DNA of 6,963 nucleotides from an uncultured Roseburia sp. Lineage in GTDB: Bacteria > Bacillota > Clostridia > Lachnospirales > Lachnospiraceae. Below, one piece after another: positions 1 through 6,918 of the stretch; position 1 is the first letter of the stretch; the number at the start of each line of letters is the position of its first letter. Made by a program: the position numbers and the translations under genes. The stretch spans positions 1 to 6,963 of the forward strand of contig CAMSEJ010000137.1 of the NCBI GenBank assembly GCA_947057405.1, in the 5' to 3' direction. Below the pieces are notes generated by a model. It ran no database searches, was not told the origin of the DNA, and was given only the letters and a program-made list of their open reading frames with translations.

Positions 1-45
1 ACACAAGGTACCACACTCTTTCCCTACACGACGCTCTTCCGATCT
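1..45 (+). other. Synthetic sequencing adapter (left end)
   Basis: Positions 13-45 match the Illumina TruSeq read-1 primer sequence, ending in the familiar CTCTTCCGATCT. They are preceded by a 12-base extension carrying a KpnI site (GGTACC). The exact reverse complement of all 45 bases closes the window at 6919-6963. This is library-construction DNA and not part of the genome. An identical adapter on both ends is what a synthetic long-read library would give; that last point is inference. Confidence 0.97.
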
Positions 46-2833
46 TCTTTAAGTAAGTGCCGCCGGCTCCTTCTCCGACCGTCTCCACGGAAACCGTCTG
101 TGTTTCCATTCCGTCCGCTTCTACTTCCAGGCTAAACCCGCCGGCATCCCGCGTACTGCGTACAATGACAAGCGCTTTGCCGCTGAACGCGTCAATATTG
201 GCGTTGTTTGCATCCTGTAAAACGGTCTTGTTCTGGAATTTGTCGACGGTGGACTGGTTGCCGTTATCTACGCCGACGATTTCCCCGTAACCTGACAGGG
301 TGAAACGAATATTATCGTCCGCCTGGCTGGCAAATTCGCCGTTTGCATCCAGAACCTCTACGGAAATATAAGCAAGGCTCTGGCCGTCTGCCGTAATCTC
401 GGTCCGTTCCGGAGTTACTTTTAATTCCGATCCTTCATCAACATTGGTTGTTACATAATTCGTACCGATCGTATCGGTAATCTCCCAGTCATTCTCGTCA
501 TAAGCCCTTACGGACAGGGTTCCTTCCTCGTATTTTACGTTAAACTGCGCCGCCATATTATTGGAATCCGTATTGCTGGCAGAATTCGCCCCGGTACAAA
601 CGGAAGTATCTTCCGAGTTGGTGCGGAACATACCATACTCATAGCCGGCTTCCGTCGTAAATGACTGCCGTTCTGCCGTACCGATTACTTCGTCATTTAA
701 TAAAAGTTCTACTTTTGCCGCATTGGAATAAATATGCACCGGCACAAAACCGCTCCCGTTCACCGCCAGAGATTCCCTGTTCCAGCAGCCCGGCACCAGA
801 TGCAGCGTCGTCTCGTCTTCCTTCCACTGGCTGGTATAGAAATAGAACGAATCCTTCGGGAAACCGGCCGTATCTATAATACCGAAGAACGAAGAATTCG
901 GAATCGGCTTTTCATGCTTGCTTACGCTCCCCGGCCCTATACCGTTCCAATCCGTCGGCTCACCGATATAATCAAAGCCCGTCCAGATGTATGTCCCGGC
1001 TACAAAGTCATTGGAAATAACTGGAAGCCAGGCGGCTCTTGCCCGCTGTCCCCAGGTTACATTCGTTGTGTCATATGCAGGATATAAAAACCTGCCGTTT
1101 GCCGAATCGGTAATCTTTGCGGTAGAAGAATAAATCCCGCGGCTGTTAATCGCAGAAGCCGTTTCCGAACCCACCAGCGGCCAGGTCGGATGCAGTCTGT
1201 GGTTATTCGCGTAATTCCCCGGCGAATAATTTAATCCTACCACGCCTCCCGCTTCTGCAAGCATTCCGCTGATCTGTGTCCGCAAATCTCCCGTAGAAGA
1301 TAAGTTCGCCACATTATCTCCGTGGGTAATCGGTTTCGTCGGGTCAATCGCTTTGATCCGGCTGATCATATCGGCTGCATATCCCCTGTACTCACTTATC
1401 CATGGCTCTGCAGTCGTACTCGGCACGCCAAAGTTGATCTCGTTTCCGATTGACCACATAATAACGCAGGGATCGTTTTTGTCGCGTTCGATCAAAGATT
1501 CCAACGTAAACTGATACCATTTCTCATCCGCCGAACCGCCCAGTAACCGGTTCTCTTCCCCGAGCGTCTGATTAAAATACTTGGAAAAATCGCAGGTATT
1601 GCCGTTCTTCGCATACGCCCAGCCGTCAAAGGCCTCGTCCATCAGCAGCATTCCCAGCTCGTTGCAGACGTCAAGCAGTACACGGCCCGGCGCATTGTGG
1701 CTCGAACGGATGGAGTTGCAGCCCATTTCCTTTAAAATCTTTACCTGGCGGTAAACGGCGTCGCGGTAAGACGCAGCGCCAAGCGCTCCCTGGTCATGAT
1801 GCATACAAACGCCCTTCAGCTTTACGTTCTGCCCGTTTAGCTGAAAACCGGTTGCTCCGTCGTAACCGATGTAGCGGAACCCGAATTCCGTCTCATACGT
1901 ATCCACTACCTTCCCGCCGGAAAGGATTTCCGTCTTTACATAATACAGATTCGGATTTTCGCAGTCCCAAAGCTCCGGACGCGTAACCGTAAGGGTCTGA
2001 CTGACCGATGCGGTTCCCCCTGCCGGCACGGATACGTTATCCTGGCCCACCGCGTCCGATACGACGCGCCCGTCCGCATCTTCAATCGTGGTGCGCACAC
2101 TGGCCGCGGTATCCGAACCCTTGTCATTTTGCACGGTTGTTTCTATCTGTACGTCTACCGCTCCGTCCTTTTGTTCCTCCAGATCCGGTGTGGTTACATA
2201 AGTGCCGTTTTTAGCGACATGCACCGGATCGGTCACTACCAGCGTCACGTCGCGGTAAATACCGGAACCGGAATACCAGCGGCTGGACGGAAATTCATTC
2301 ACCGCTTTTACCGCAATCACGTTCTCCGTTTTGCCGTCGCATGAAACCAGATCCGTAATGTCAAAGGAAAAATCCGTATAGCCGTAATGGTGTTCCCCGA
2401 CCTTTTCCCCGTTGATGTACACATAGGCATTGTTGTATATGCTGTCAAAATTCAGCACAATCGTCTTGCCGGCATAGCTTGACGGGAATACCGCCGTCTT
2501 GCGGTACCAGCCCGTTCCGCCCGGGAAAAATCCGGATTCCGCCTCGTAATCATTGGACTGTTCCTGCGTAATACTAAAGTCATGCGGCACACTGACATCT
2601 TCCCATGCCGAGTCGTCGTAATCTACGCCGTCTGCTTTCATATTTCCTTCCGAATCAAGTATGAATTTCCATTCCGGATTAAAATTGACGGTCCGATCCC
2701 CCGTGTCCGAAACTACCGTGGTATTCTCCGCCGCTTTTAGGGCCACGGGTGCAAACGGAACCGGAAGACCGGTCACCGCCATGGCAGAAGCCAAAAAAAC
2801 CGAAACCCATTTTCTGATACATTTGTTCTTCAT
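46..2833 (-). CDS. Secreted glycoside hydrolase family 2, beta-galactosidase-like (3' end cut off)
   Basis: I translated this frame by hand: 929 codons run without a stop from the ATG at 2833 to the adapter junction, so the C-terminus is missing. The start has a GGAGGT ribosome binding site (2841-2846) seven bases upstream. Residues 1-35 form a Sec signal peptide: a K/R-rich start, a hydrophobic core, and likely cleavage near ALKAA. There is no lipobox. Next come the GH2 sugar-binding domain (about 45-200, with GTGWYRK near 109 and RWYSGSGIYRDV at 185-196), an Ig-like domain (about 205-318) and the TIM barrel (about 323-640). The barrel holds RSSH (376-379), DEAFDGW (399-405), the acid/base Glu465 in WSIGNE, and the probable nucleophile Glu557 in GSETAS. 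A DUF4982-type domain follows (SNAAKVELLLND, about 700-760), then a GH2 C-terminal beta domain (about 804-920). This order resembles surface beta-galactosidases such as pneumococcal BgaA. Substrate is inferred: beta-galactosides are most likely, and other GH2 activities cannot be excluded. Further binding or anchoring domains may lie beyond the cut. Confidence 0.93.
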
Positions 2834-2861
2834 AAAATTTACCTCCCTATTACAATATTTC

Positions 2862-2867
2862 ATTATA
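2862..2867 (-). promoter_or_regulatory. Possible -10 box ahead of the GH2 gene
   Basis: The 48-base gap between metF and the GH2 gene is AT-rich and reads TATAAT on the minus strand at these positions, a perfect -10 hexamer. A transcript starting about seven bases downstream would carry the GGAGGT site and a leader of roughly 20 bases. No good -35 hexamer is found 16-18 bases upstream, where the metF end reads CGCAGG, and there is no TG extension. There is also no terminator in the gap, so readthrough from metF is equally possible. Confidence 0.3.
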
Positions 2868-2881
2868 AATACATTCCGCAG

Positions 2882-3754
2882 TTACCTGCGTTTGTATATC
2901 TCCGAAAGATTTGCAAAAATAGCCCCCGCTACATCCGGCTTATTCATTGTATATATATGTACATGATTCACGCCGTTTGCAATCAGATCAATGATCTGCT
3001 CTGTAGCATAGGCAATTCCCGCCTGACGCATGGCGGCAGGTTCGTCCGCAAACCGCTCTACCATTGCCCGAAAACGCATCGGAAGCATCGTGCCGGAAAG
3101 CGAAAGAATCCGTTTCACCTGCGCACCGTTCGTAACCGGCATTATGCCCGGGATTACCGGAACCGTAATATTTTTCCGAAGCAGTCTGTACATAAAATTG
3201 TAGTATATGCTGTTGTCAAAAAACATCTGTGTCGTCAGAAAATCACAGCCTGCTTCTACCTTCTCTTTTAAATGCTCCAAATCCTCCTGAACCGAACCCG
3301 CCTGCGGGTGCCACTCCGGGTAACAGGCGCCCCCGATGCAGAAATCTCCGAAGCTTTTGATATCTTCTATCAGCTCCCTAGCATAGCGGTACCGGCCGGG
3401 CAGGGGAAAATCGGCATCGGAAGGGATATCTCCGCGAAGCGCCAAAATATTTTCGATATTTGCCTGCCTGAGCCGTGCAATGACGGAATGGACTTTTTGC
3501 CGGGTAGAAGAAACGCAGGTCAGATGCGCAAGCGCAGGAACATGGTTCCTGTTTTGGATCTCATCTGCAATCTCTACCGTGTATTCACTTGTCCCTCCGG
3601 CTGCTCCATAGGTAATGCTCATATAAGACGGCTTTAACCCGGCCGTTTCTTTTACCACTTCTCTGACATTTTCCAACTGGCTGCCGGATTTGGGCGGAAA
3701 CAATTCACAGGACAGGCCGATTTCTTCTTTCCGCAGCAGATCTGATATCTTCAA
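2882..3754 (-). CDS. metF: 5,10-methylenetetrahydrofolate reductase
   Basis: This cytosolic FAD-dependent enzyme reduces 5,10-methylene-THF to 5-methyl-THF, the methyl donor for methionine synthesis. At 290 residues it has the normal length of bacterial MetF. Visible hallmarks are Glu17 in the N-terminal SCELFPPK strand (the catalytic acid, E. coli Glu28), SITYGAAGGT at 46-55, HLTC at 77-80, Asp109 in ALRGDIP (E. coli Asp120, flavin/folate contact), YPEWHP at 145-150, TTQMFFD at 174-180 with Gln176 (E. coli Gln183), and VPGIMPV. The start codon is TTG. The first in-frame ATG (Met45) would remove Glu17, so TTG is the credible start, and it is served by a GAAAGGG site. The gene begins 14 bases after the small membrane gene, suggesting co-transcription. 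A metH, metV or other folate gene is not visible in the window. Confidence 0.96.
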   Translation of the reverse strand: MKISDLLRKEEIGLSCELFPPKSGSQLENVREVVKETAGLKPSYMSITYGAAGGTSEYTVEIADEIQNRNHVPALAHLTCVSSTRQKVHSVIARLRQANIENILALRGDIPSDADFPLPGRYRYARELIEDIKSFGDFCIGGACYPEWHPQAGSVQEDLEHLKEKVEAGCDFLTTQMFFDNSIYYNFMYRLLRKNITVPVIPGIMPVTNGAQVKRILSLSGTMLPMRFRAMVERFADEPAAMRQAGIAYATEQIIDLIANGVNHVHIYTMNKPDVAGAIFANLSEIYKRR

Positions 3755-3762
3755 TGTACTGA

Positions 3763-3769
3763 CCCTTTC
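3763..3769 (-). promoter_or_regulatory. metF ribosome binding site fixing a TTG start
   Basis: GAAAGGG lies eight bases upstream of the TTG codon at 3752-3754, and its first G is the last base of the TAG stop of the preceding gene. No ATG or GTG start in a suitable position competes with it. The overlap of stop codon and ribosome binding site favours translational coupling between the 86-residue gene and metF. Confidence 0.7.
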
Positions 3770-4029
3770 TATCTTGTATTTTCCTGTGTATCCTTCTGTT
3801 CCAGCGCTTTGCGGTCTTCTTTTCGGATCTTGTTCATATTATACATTCCAAACCCGATAAAGCCGATGCCCAGCAGCAAAAACGCGGCGGCAATCACAAG
3901 GAACAGTACATAGTCGCTTCCGGTATTGCCTGCCCTGTCTTTAAAAAGCTGATACGCCGTATAGATAAAATAGAATCCGGCCATAGTGTATACTGCGCTA
4001 CGGCCCCTTGACCTCATTCTGTCATTCAT
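3769..4029 (-). CDS. Small two-helix membrane protein, unknown function
   Basis: I do not recognise a family for this 86-residue protein. It starts at ATG with an AGAGG ribosome binding site six bases upstream (4036-4040). The N-terminus is basic (RMRSRGR), followed by a hydrophobic aromatic-rich segment at about 12-29 and a short polar loop (KDRAGNTGSD, 30-39). A strongly hydrophobic, glycine-rich helix spans about 40-63, and the C-terminal tail is charged (KIRKEDRKALEQKD). Positive charge on both flanks predicts that both ends face the cytoplasm (inference). It ends 14 bases before metF, whose ribosome binding site touches its stop codon, so the two are probably one transcript. It could be a small regulatory or accessory membrane subunit, but nothing in the sequence names a partner. 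The good ribosome binding site, membrane pattern and tight packing support it as a real gene. Confidence 0.8.
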   Translation of the reverse strand: MNDRMRSRGRSAVYTMAGFYFIYTAYQLFKDRAGNTGSDYVLFLVIAAAFLLLGIGFIGFGMYNMNKIRKEDRKALEQKDTQENTR

Positions 4030-4055
4030 AAAAAACCTCTTCTATAAATGGAATA

Positions 4056-4083
4056 ACCATGGATTCCAAATGGAATCCATGGT
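4056..4083. repeat. Perfect 13-bp inverted repeat downstream of mglC
   Basis: The arms ACCATGGATTCCA (4056-4068) and TGGAATCCATGGT (4071-4083) are exact reverse complements with two bases between them. The repeat lies in the 75-base spacer between the mglC stop and the start of the small membrane gene. As minus-strand RNA it would form a strong hairpin, but only a weak U-containing stretch (UUAUUCC) follows it, so it is not a classic intrinsic terminator. It could protect the 3' end of the mgl transcript, terminate weakly, or be a protein-binding operator for the downstream genes. Confidence 0.75.
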
Positions 4084-4104
4084 ATCCCAAATGCATTTCT
4101 TTTC

Positions 4105-5175
4105 TTATTTGCGAACCAGATATTTCCTCATATCAATGGAGCATGCAACAAGAATGATAATACCTTTGATGACATACTGCCAGTTCTGGTTGATTGACAA
4201 AAACTGCAGTGCTACGAAAATAATACGTAACAGGAACACACCGATTACAACGCCACTGATCTTACCGGTACCACCTACAAAAGATACACCGCCGATAACG
4301 CAGGCTGCAATGGCATCGCATTCATAGTTCATACCGGTAGTCGCCGTATTCGAGCCGATACGTGCCGACTCAATGAATCCGGTAAGACCGTACATAGCGC
4401 CTGCCAGCGTATGTACCAGAATCGTCGTTGCCATAACGTTTACACCGGATACGTTTGCAGCTTCCGGATTGGATCCGACTGCGAACATGTTTTTACCGAA
4501 TGTCGTCTTATTCCAGATGAACCACATCAGGATTACGATGATAATCGCATACCATACATAGTTCGGAATCGGTACGCCGGAAATGCCGATAAAGCTTCCG
4601 GTTACAAATTTCTTAAAAGAATCGTCCAGACCGGAAAGCGGCTGTCCGTTGTTGCCGTTGATCGTGATATACATCAACAGAATACCGTTTACGATAAGCT
4701 GGGTAGCCAGCGTAACAATAAACGGATGCAGACTGAACTTGGCAACGAAGAAACCGTTCACCAGACCTACCACTGCACCGACAAGCAGGATAATCAGGAT
4801 AACGACCGGAATCGGAAATACCGGCAGATTCGGATACATCCTGGTGGCATAATCCAAAGACTGCAGCAGGGAAGCGGAAATACATGCCGTCAAACCAACG
4901 ACACGTCCTGCGGAAAGGTCGGTACCCGTCAGTACAATACATCCGGCAATCCCGACGGCAATCGGGATATTCGCCGCCCACAGTGAAACAATATTCATCA
5001 AAGAACCTACGGTAAAGAACCTAGGGTTCTGTATGGACGTGTAAATAACTGCAATAATCAGCAGAATATACAGCGCATTGTTCAGTAATGCTTCTTTCCA
5101 ATATGTTTTCTTATCTTTTGCGTCCAGCTCCTGATAAGCTGCACGGCGACTCTTGATATTGTCAACAAACTTCAT
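4105..5175 (-). CDS. mglC: Galactose/methyl-galactoside ABC transporter permease
   Basis: This is the membrane channel subunit of the Mgl importer and it acts in the cytoplasmic membrane with MglA. The 356-residue protein is slightly longer than E. coli MglC (336) because of a charged cytoplasmic N-terminus of about 30 residues. Hydrophobic segments follow at about 34-50, 62-82, 92-106, 120-145, 150-172, 206-221, 250-268, 288-302 and in the C-terminal stretch. Diagnostic MglC-like motifs are LTGTDLSAGR (82-91), WNKTTFGKN (221-229), the coupling-loop stretch AVGSNPEAANVSGVNV (232-247) and DAIAACVIGGVSF (287-299). These resemble MglC more closely than the ribose or xylose permeases as I recall them. 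The ATG has an AAGGAGG site (5184-5190) eight bases upstream, lying directly after the mglA stop, so the two subunits are closely coupled. Confidence 0.93.
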   Translation of the reverse strand: MKFVDNIKSRRAAYQELDAKDKKTYWKEALLNNALYILLIIAVIYTSIQNPRFFTVGSLMNIVSLWAANIPIAVGIAGCIVLTGTDLSAGRVVGLTACISASLLQSLDYATRMYPNLPVFPIPVVILIILLVGAVVGLVNGFFVAKFSLHPFIVTLATQLIVNGILLMYITINGNNGQPLSGLDDSFKKFVTGSFIGISGVPIPNYVWYAIIIVILMWFIWNKTTFGKNMFAVGSNPEAANVSGVNVMATTILVHTLAGAMYGLTGFIESARIGSNTATTGMNYECDAIAACVIGGVSFVGGTGKISGVVIGVFLLRIIFVALQFLSINQNWQYVIKGIIILVACSIDMRKYLVRK

Positions 5176-5190
5176 TCTTACAGCCTCCTT

Positions 5191-6690
5191 TTATACATAT
5201 TTCGCAGCATAGGTCATAATCTCTTCCTGCGTCGTGTTCTGAGCGTCTACTTCACCGGCCAGGCGTCCGCCTGACATAACAAGGATACGGTCACAGATAC
5301 CGAGCAGCTCCGGCATCTCGGAGGATACCACGATAACGACCTTGCCCTTGTTTGCCAAATCCAAAATCAACTGGTAAATCTCATACTTCGCACCGACATC
5401 AATTCCTCGGGTCGGCTCGTCAAGGAGCAGTACCTCCGGCTCGGTTAAAAGCCATCTTCCCAGAATAACCTTCTGCTGATTCCCGCCGGACAGCGAACGG
5501 ATCTTCGTCTCCTGGGTCGGCGTCTTTGTATGCATGGCGTCAATCGACCACTGCGTATCCTCCCGCATGGTCTTCTCACTCAAAATAAATTTGTATTTCA
5601 AATGCTTCTTCAAGCTGGAAATCACCGTATTATCACGGATATGCAGGATACCGAAAATACCGGTTGCACGCCGTTCCTCTGTCAGAAGGGCAAATCCGTT
5701 TCTGATAGACTCCCTTGCATTGCGGTTTTTAACTTCTTTGCCATGCAGCTTGATGACGCCTGCATGCCTGGTAGCAACCCCGAAAATATTCTCTAACGTT
5801 TCGGTACGGCCGCTGCCGTCCAATCCCGCAAGACCGACAATCTCACCGCTGCGCACCTGAAAGGAAACATCCTTTAACAGGGAATACTGGGCTGTAAGAC
5901 CCTGTACTTCCAAAACCACTTCACCCGGCTTGTTGGTTTTCGGCGGGAACTGATTGCTCAGCTCACGTCCAACCATCAGGCGGATAATCTCATCCATTGT
6001 CAACTCTTTTGCCGGCTTCGTCGCTACGTACTGACCGTCGCGCATGACCGTAACGTCGTCGGAAATCCGCAGAATCTCCGCCATCTTATGGGAAATATAG
6101 ATAATCCCGCATCCGCGGTCACGCAGCATATTTATAATCTTGAATAAATGTTCCACCTCTTCTTCCGTCAGGGAAGAGGTTGGCTCATCAAACACAATTA
6201 TTTTCGATTTAAAGGAAACTGCTTTTGCAATTTCTACCATCTGTCTTTGAGACACTGGCATCGTACTCATAACCCGCCTGGGATCCACGTCAATACCAAG
6301 CTCCTTAAAGACATCCATTGTATCGTCATACATCTTTTTCTCATTAATCATGACGCCGCCCACTTTGGGGTAACGCCCTAACCAGAGATTGTCCATGACA
6401 TTCCGTTTCAATGCCTGGTTTAATTCTTGGTGCACCATTGCCACACCGTTTTCAAGCGCCTCTTTTGAATTGCTGAAATTAACTTCTTTCCCCTCTAAAA
6501 ATATCTGTCCGCTGTTTTTTGCATACATACCGAACAGGCATTTCATCAGAGTAGATTTACCTGCACCGTTTTCACCCATGAGTGCATGTACGGTTCCTCT
6601 CCTTACCGTCAGGGAAACATGGTCCAATGCTTTAACACCCGGGAATTCCTTACATATATCCGTCATCTGCAGCAAAACATCTTGTGCCAT
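5191..6690 (-). CDS. mglA: Galactose/methyl-galactoside ABC transporter ATP-binding protein
   Basis: This peripheral ATPase powers the Mgl importer. Its 499 residues hold two tandem nucleotide-binding domains, as expected for the MglA/RbsA class. Domain 1 has Walker A GENGAGKST (39-47), the Q-loop VHQE around Gln88, signature VSQRQ (146-150), Walker B IIVFDEPTSSLT (164-175) and switch His201. Domain 2 has a family-typical degenerate Walker A GLDGSGRTE (289-297), an intact signature LSGGNQQ (400-406) and Walker B LLLDEPTRGIDVGAK (421-435). Stretches such as VKALDHVSL, MVHQELN, NLWLGRYP and TEERRATGI closely match E. coli MglA as I recall it, which favours galactose over ribose or xylose. The ATG has GGAGGG six bases upstream (6697-6702). 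The gene follows an intrinsic terminator, so its expression is probably lower than that of mglB, and it ends 15 bases before mglC. Confidence 0.95.
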   Translation of the reverse strand: MAQDVLLQMTDICKEFPGVKALDHVSLTVRRGTVHALMGENGAGKSTLMKCLFGMYAKNSGQIFLEGKEVNFSNSKEALENGVAMVHQELNQALKRNVMDNLWLGRYPKVGGVMINEKKMYDDTMDVFKELGIDVDPRRVMSTMPVSQRQMVEIAKAVSFKSKIIVFDEPTSSLTEEEVEHLFKIINMLRDRGCGIIYISHKMAEILRISDDVTVMRDGQYVATKPAKELTMDEIIRLMVGRELSNQFPPKTNKPGEVVLEVQGLTAQYSLLKDVSFQVRSGEIVGLAGLDGSGRTETLENIFGVATRHAGVIKLHGKEVKNRNARESIRNGFALLTEERRATGIFGILHIRDNTVISSLKKHLKYKFILSEKTMREDTQWSIDAMHTKTPTQETKIRSLSGGNQQKVILGRWLLTEPEVLLLDEPTRGIDVGAKYEIYQLILDLANKGKVVIVVSSEMPELLGICDRILVMSGGRLAGEVDAQNTTQEEIMTYAAKYV

Positions 6691-6735
6691 AACCTACCCT
6701 CCAATCTCAAATTTGCATCCTTCACTCACTTTTTC

Positions 6736-6767
6736 AAAAAAAGGGACCGCCACCCTTGGACGGCCCC
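6736..6767 (-). terminator. Intrinsic terminator between mglB and mglA
   Basis: On the minus strand, GGGGCCGTC (6767-6759) pairs with GGCGGTCCC (6751-6743) as nine base pairs, two of them G-U, around a seven-base loop. Seven T residues follow immediately (6742-6736). This is a canonical rho-independent terminator. It begins 41 bases after the mglB stop and ends 45 bases before the mglA start, and I see no convincing new promoter for mglA. The natural reading is partial termination: much mglB-only message and less full-length mglBAC message. Confidence 0.88.
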
Positions 6768-6808
6768 GTCTTTCCATCTAATTCAATTTATCTGCGGCTG
6801 TCAGACAA

Positions 6809-6918
6809 TTACTCTGCTGCCTCACCCGTGTAAGGTGCATATGGGATATAGATCTTGTTCGCAACATTTTCAGAAATATTGTATGAATCTGTTCCGTCCA
6901 TCAGTTCCTTGCCGGATG
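6809..6918 (-). CDS. mglB: Galactose-binding ABC transporter substrate-binding protein, C-terminal end only
   Basis: Only the last 35 codons and the TAA stop (6809-6811) are present, because the adapter cuts the gene at 6918. The peptide reads GKELMDGTDSYNISENVAN, then KIYIPYAPYTGEAAE. This fits the end of a periplasmic-binding-protein-fold lipoprotein of the galactose/glucose type, where a final strand (here KIYIPY) is followed by a short acidic tail. The peptide alone is too short for a firm family call. The assignment rests mainly on position immediately upstream of mglA-mglC, the usual mglBAC order. The protein would sit on the outer face of the membrane and deliver sugar to the MglAC complex. 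Confidence 0.72.

Noticed and set aside
734..1087. 117-residue plus-strand open frame inside the GH2 gene
   Set aside because: The minus-strand frame here encodes conserved GH2 residues (WTGFDYIGEP) and is open for 929 codons, so the plus-strand frame is a shadow.
3272..3637. 121-residue open frame on the plus strand inside metF
   Set aside because: It is antisense to conserved metF coding sequence and shows no recognisable motif. It is a shadow frame.
4041..4069. TTGGAA and TATAGA spaced 17 bases on the minus strand, resembling a promoter for the small membrane gene
   Set aside because: The -10 match directly abuts the AGAGG ribosome binding site at 4036-4040, so the transcript would start at or after that site and lack it. 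It could only work as a leaderless message, which the good ribosome binding site argues against.
4411..4986. 191-residue open frame on the plus strand inside mglC
   Set aside because: It lies fully antisense to a clear permease gene, is rich in Arg, Asn, Gln and Asp with no domain pattern, and has no credible ribosome binding site. It is a shadow of mglC.
5191..6690. Degenerate motifs in mglA (VSQRQ in domain 1, GLDGSGRTE in domain 2) as signs of decay
   Set aside because: Altered motifs at these places are normal in MglA/RbsA-type duplicated ATPases, and the complementary motifs in each domain are intact, so the gene looks functional.
6691..6735. TTGAAA after the T-run as a -35 box of an internal mglA promoter
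   Set aside because: The hexamer about 17 bases downstream is AAATTT, a poor -10 match, and the spacing to the mglA ribosome binding site is tight. The evidence is too weak to annotate.
6389..6781. 130-residue plus-strand open frame across the mglA start and the terminator
   Set aside because: It reads antisense through the Walker A region of mglA and through the terminator stem, which real coding sequence would not be expected to do.
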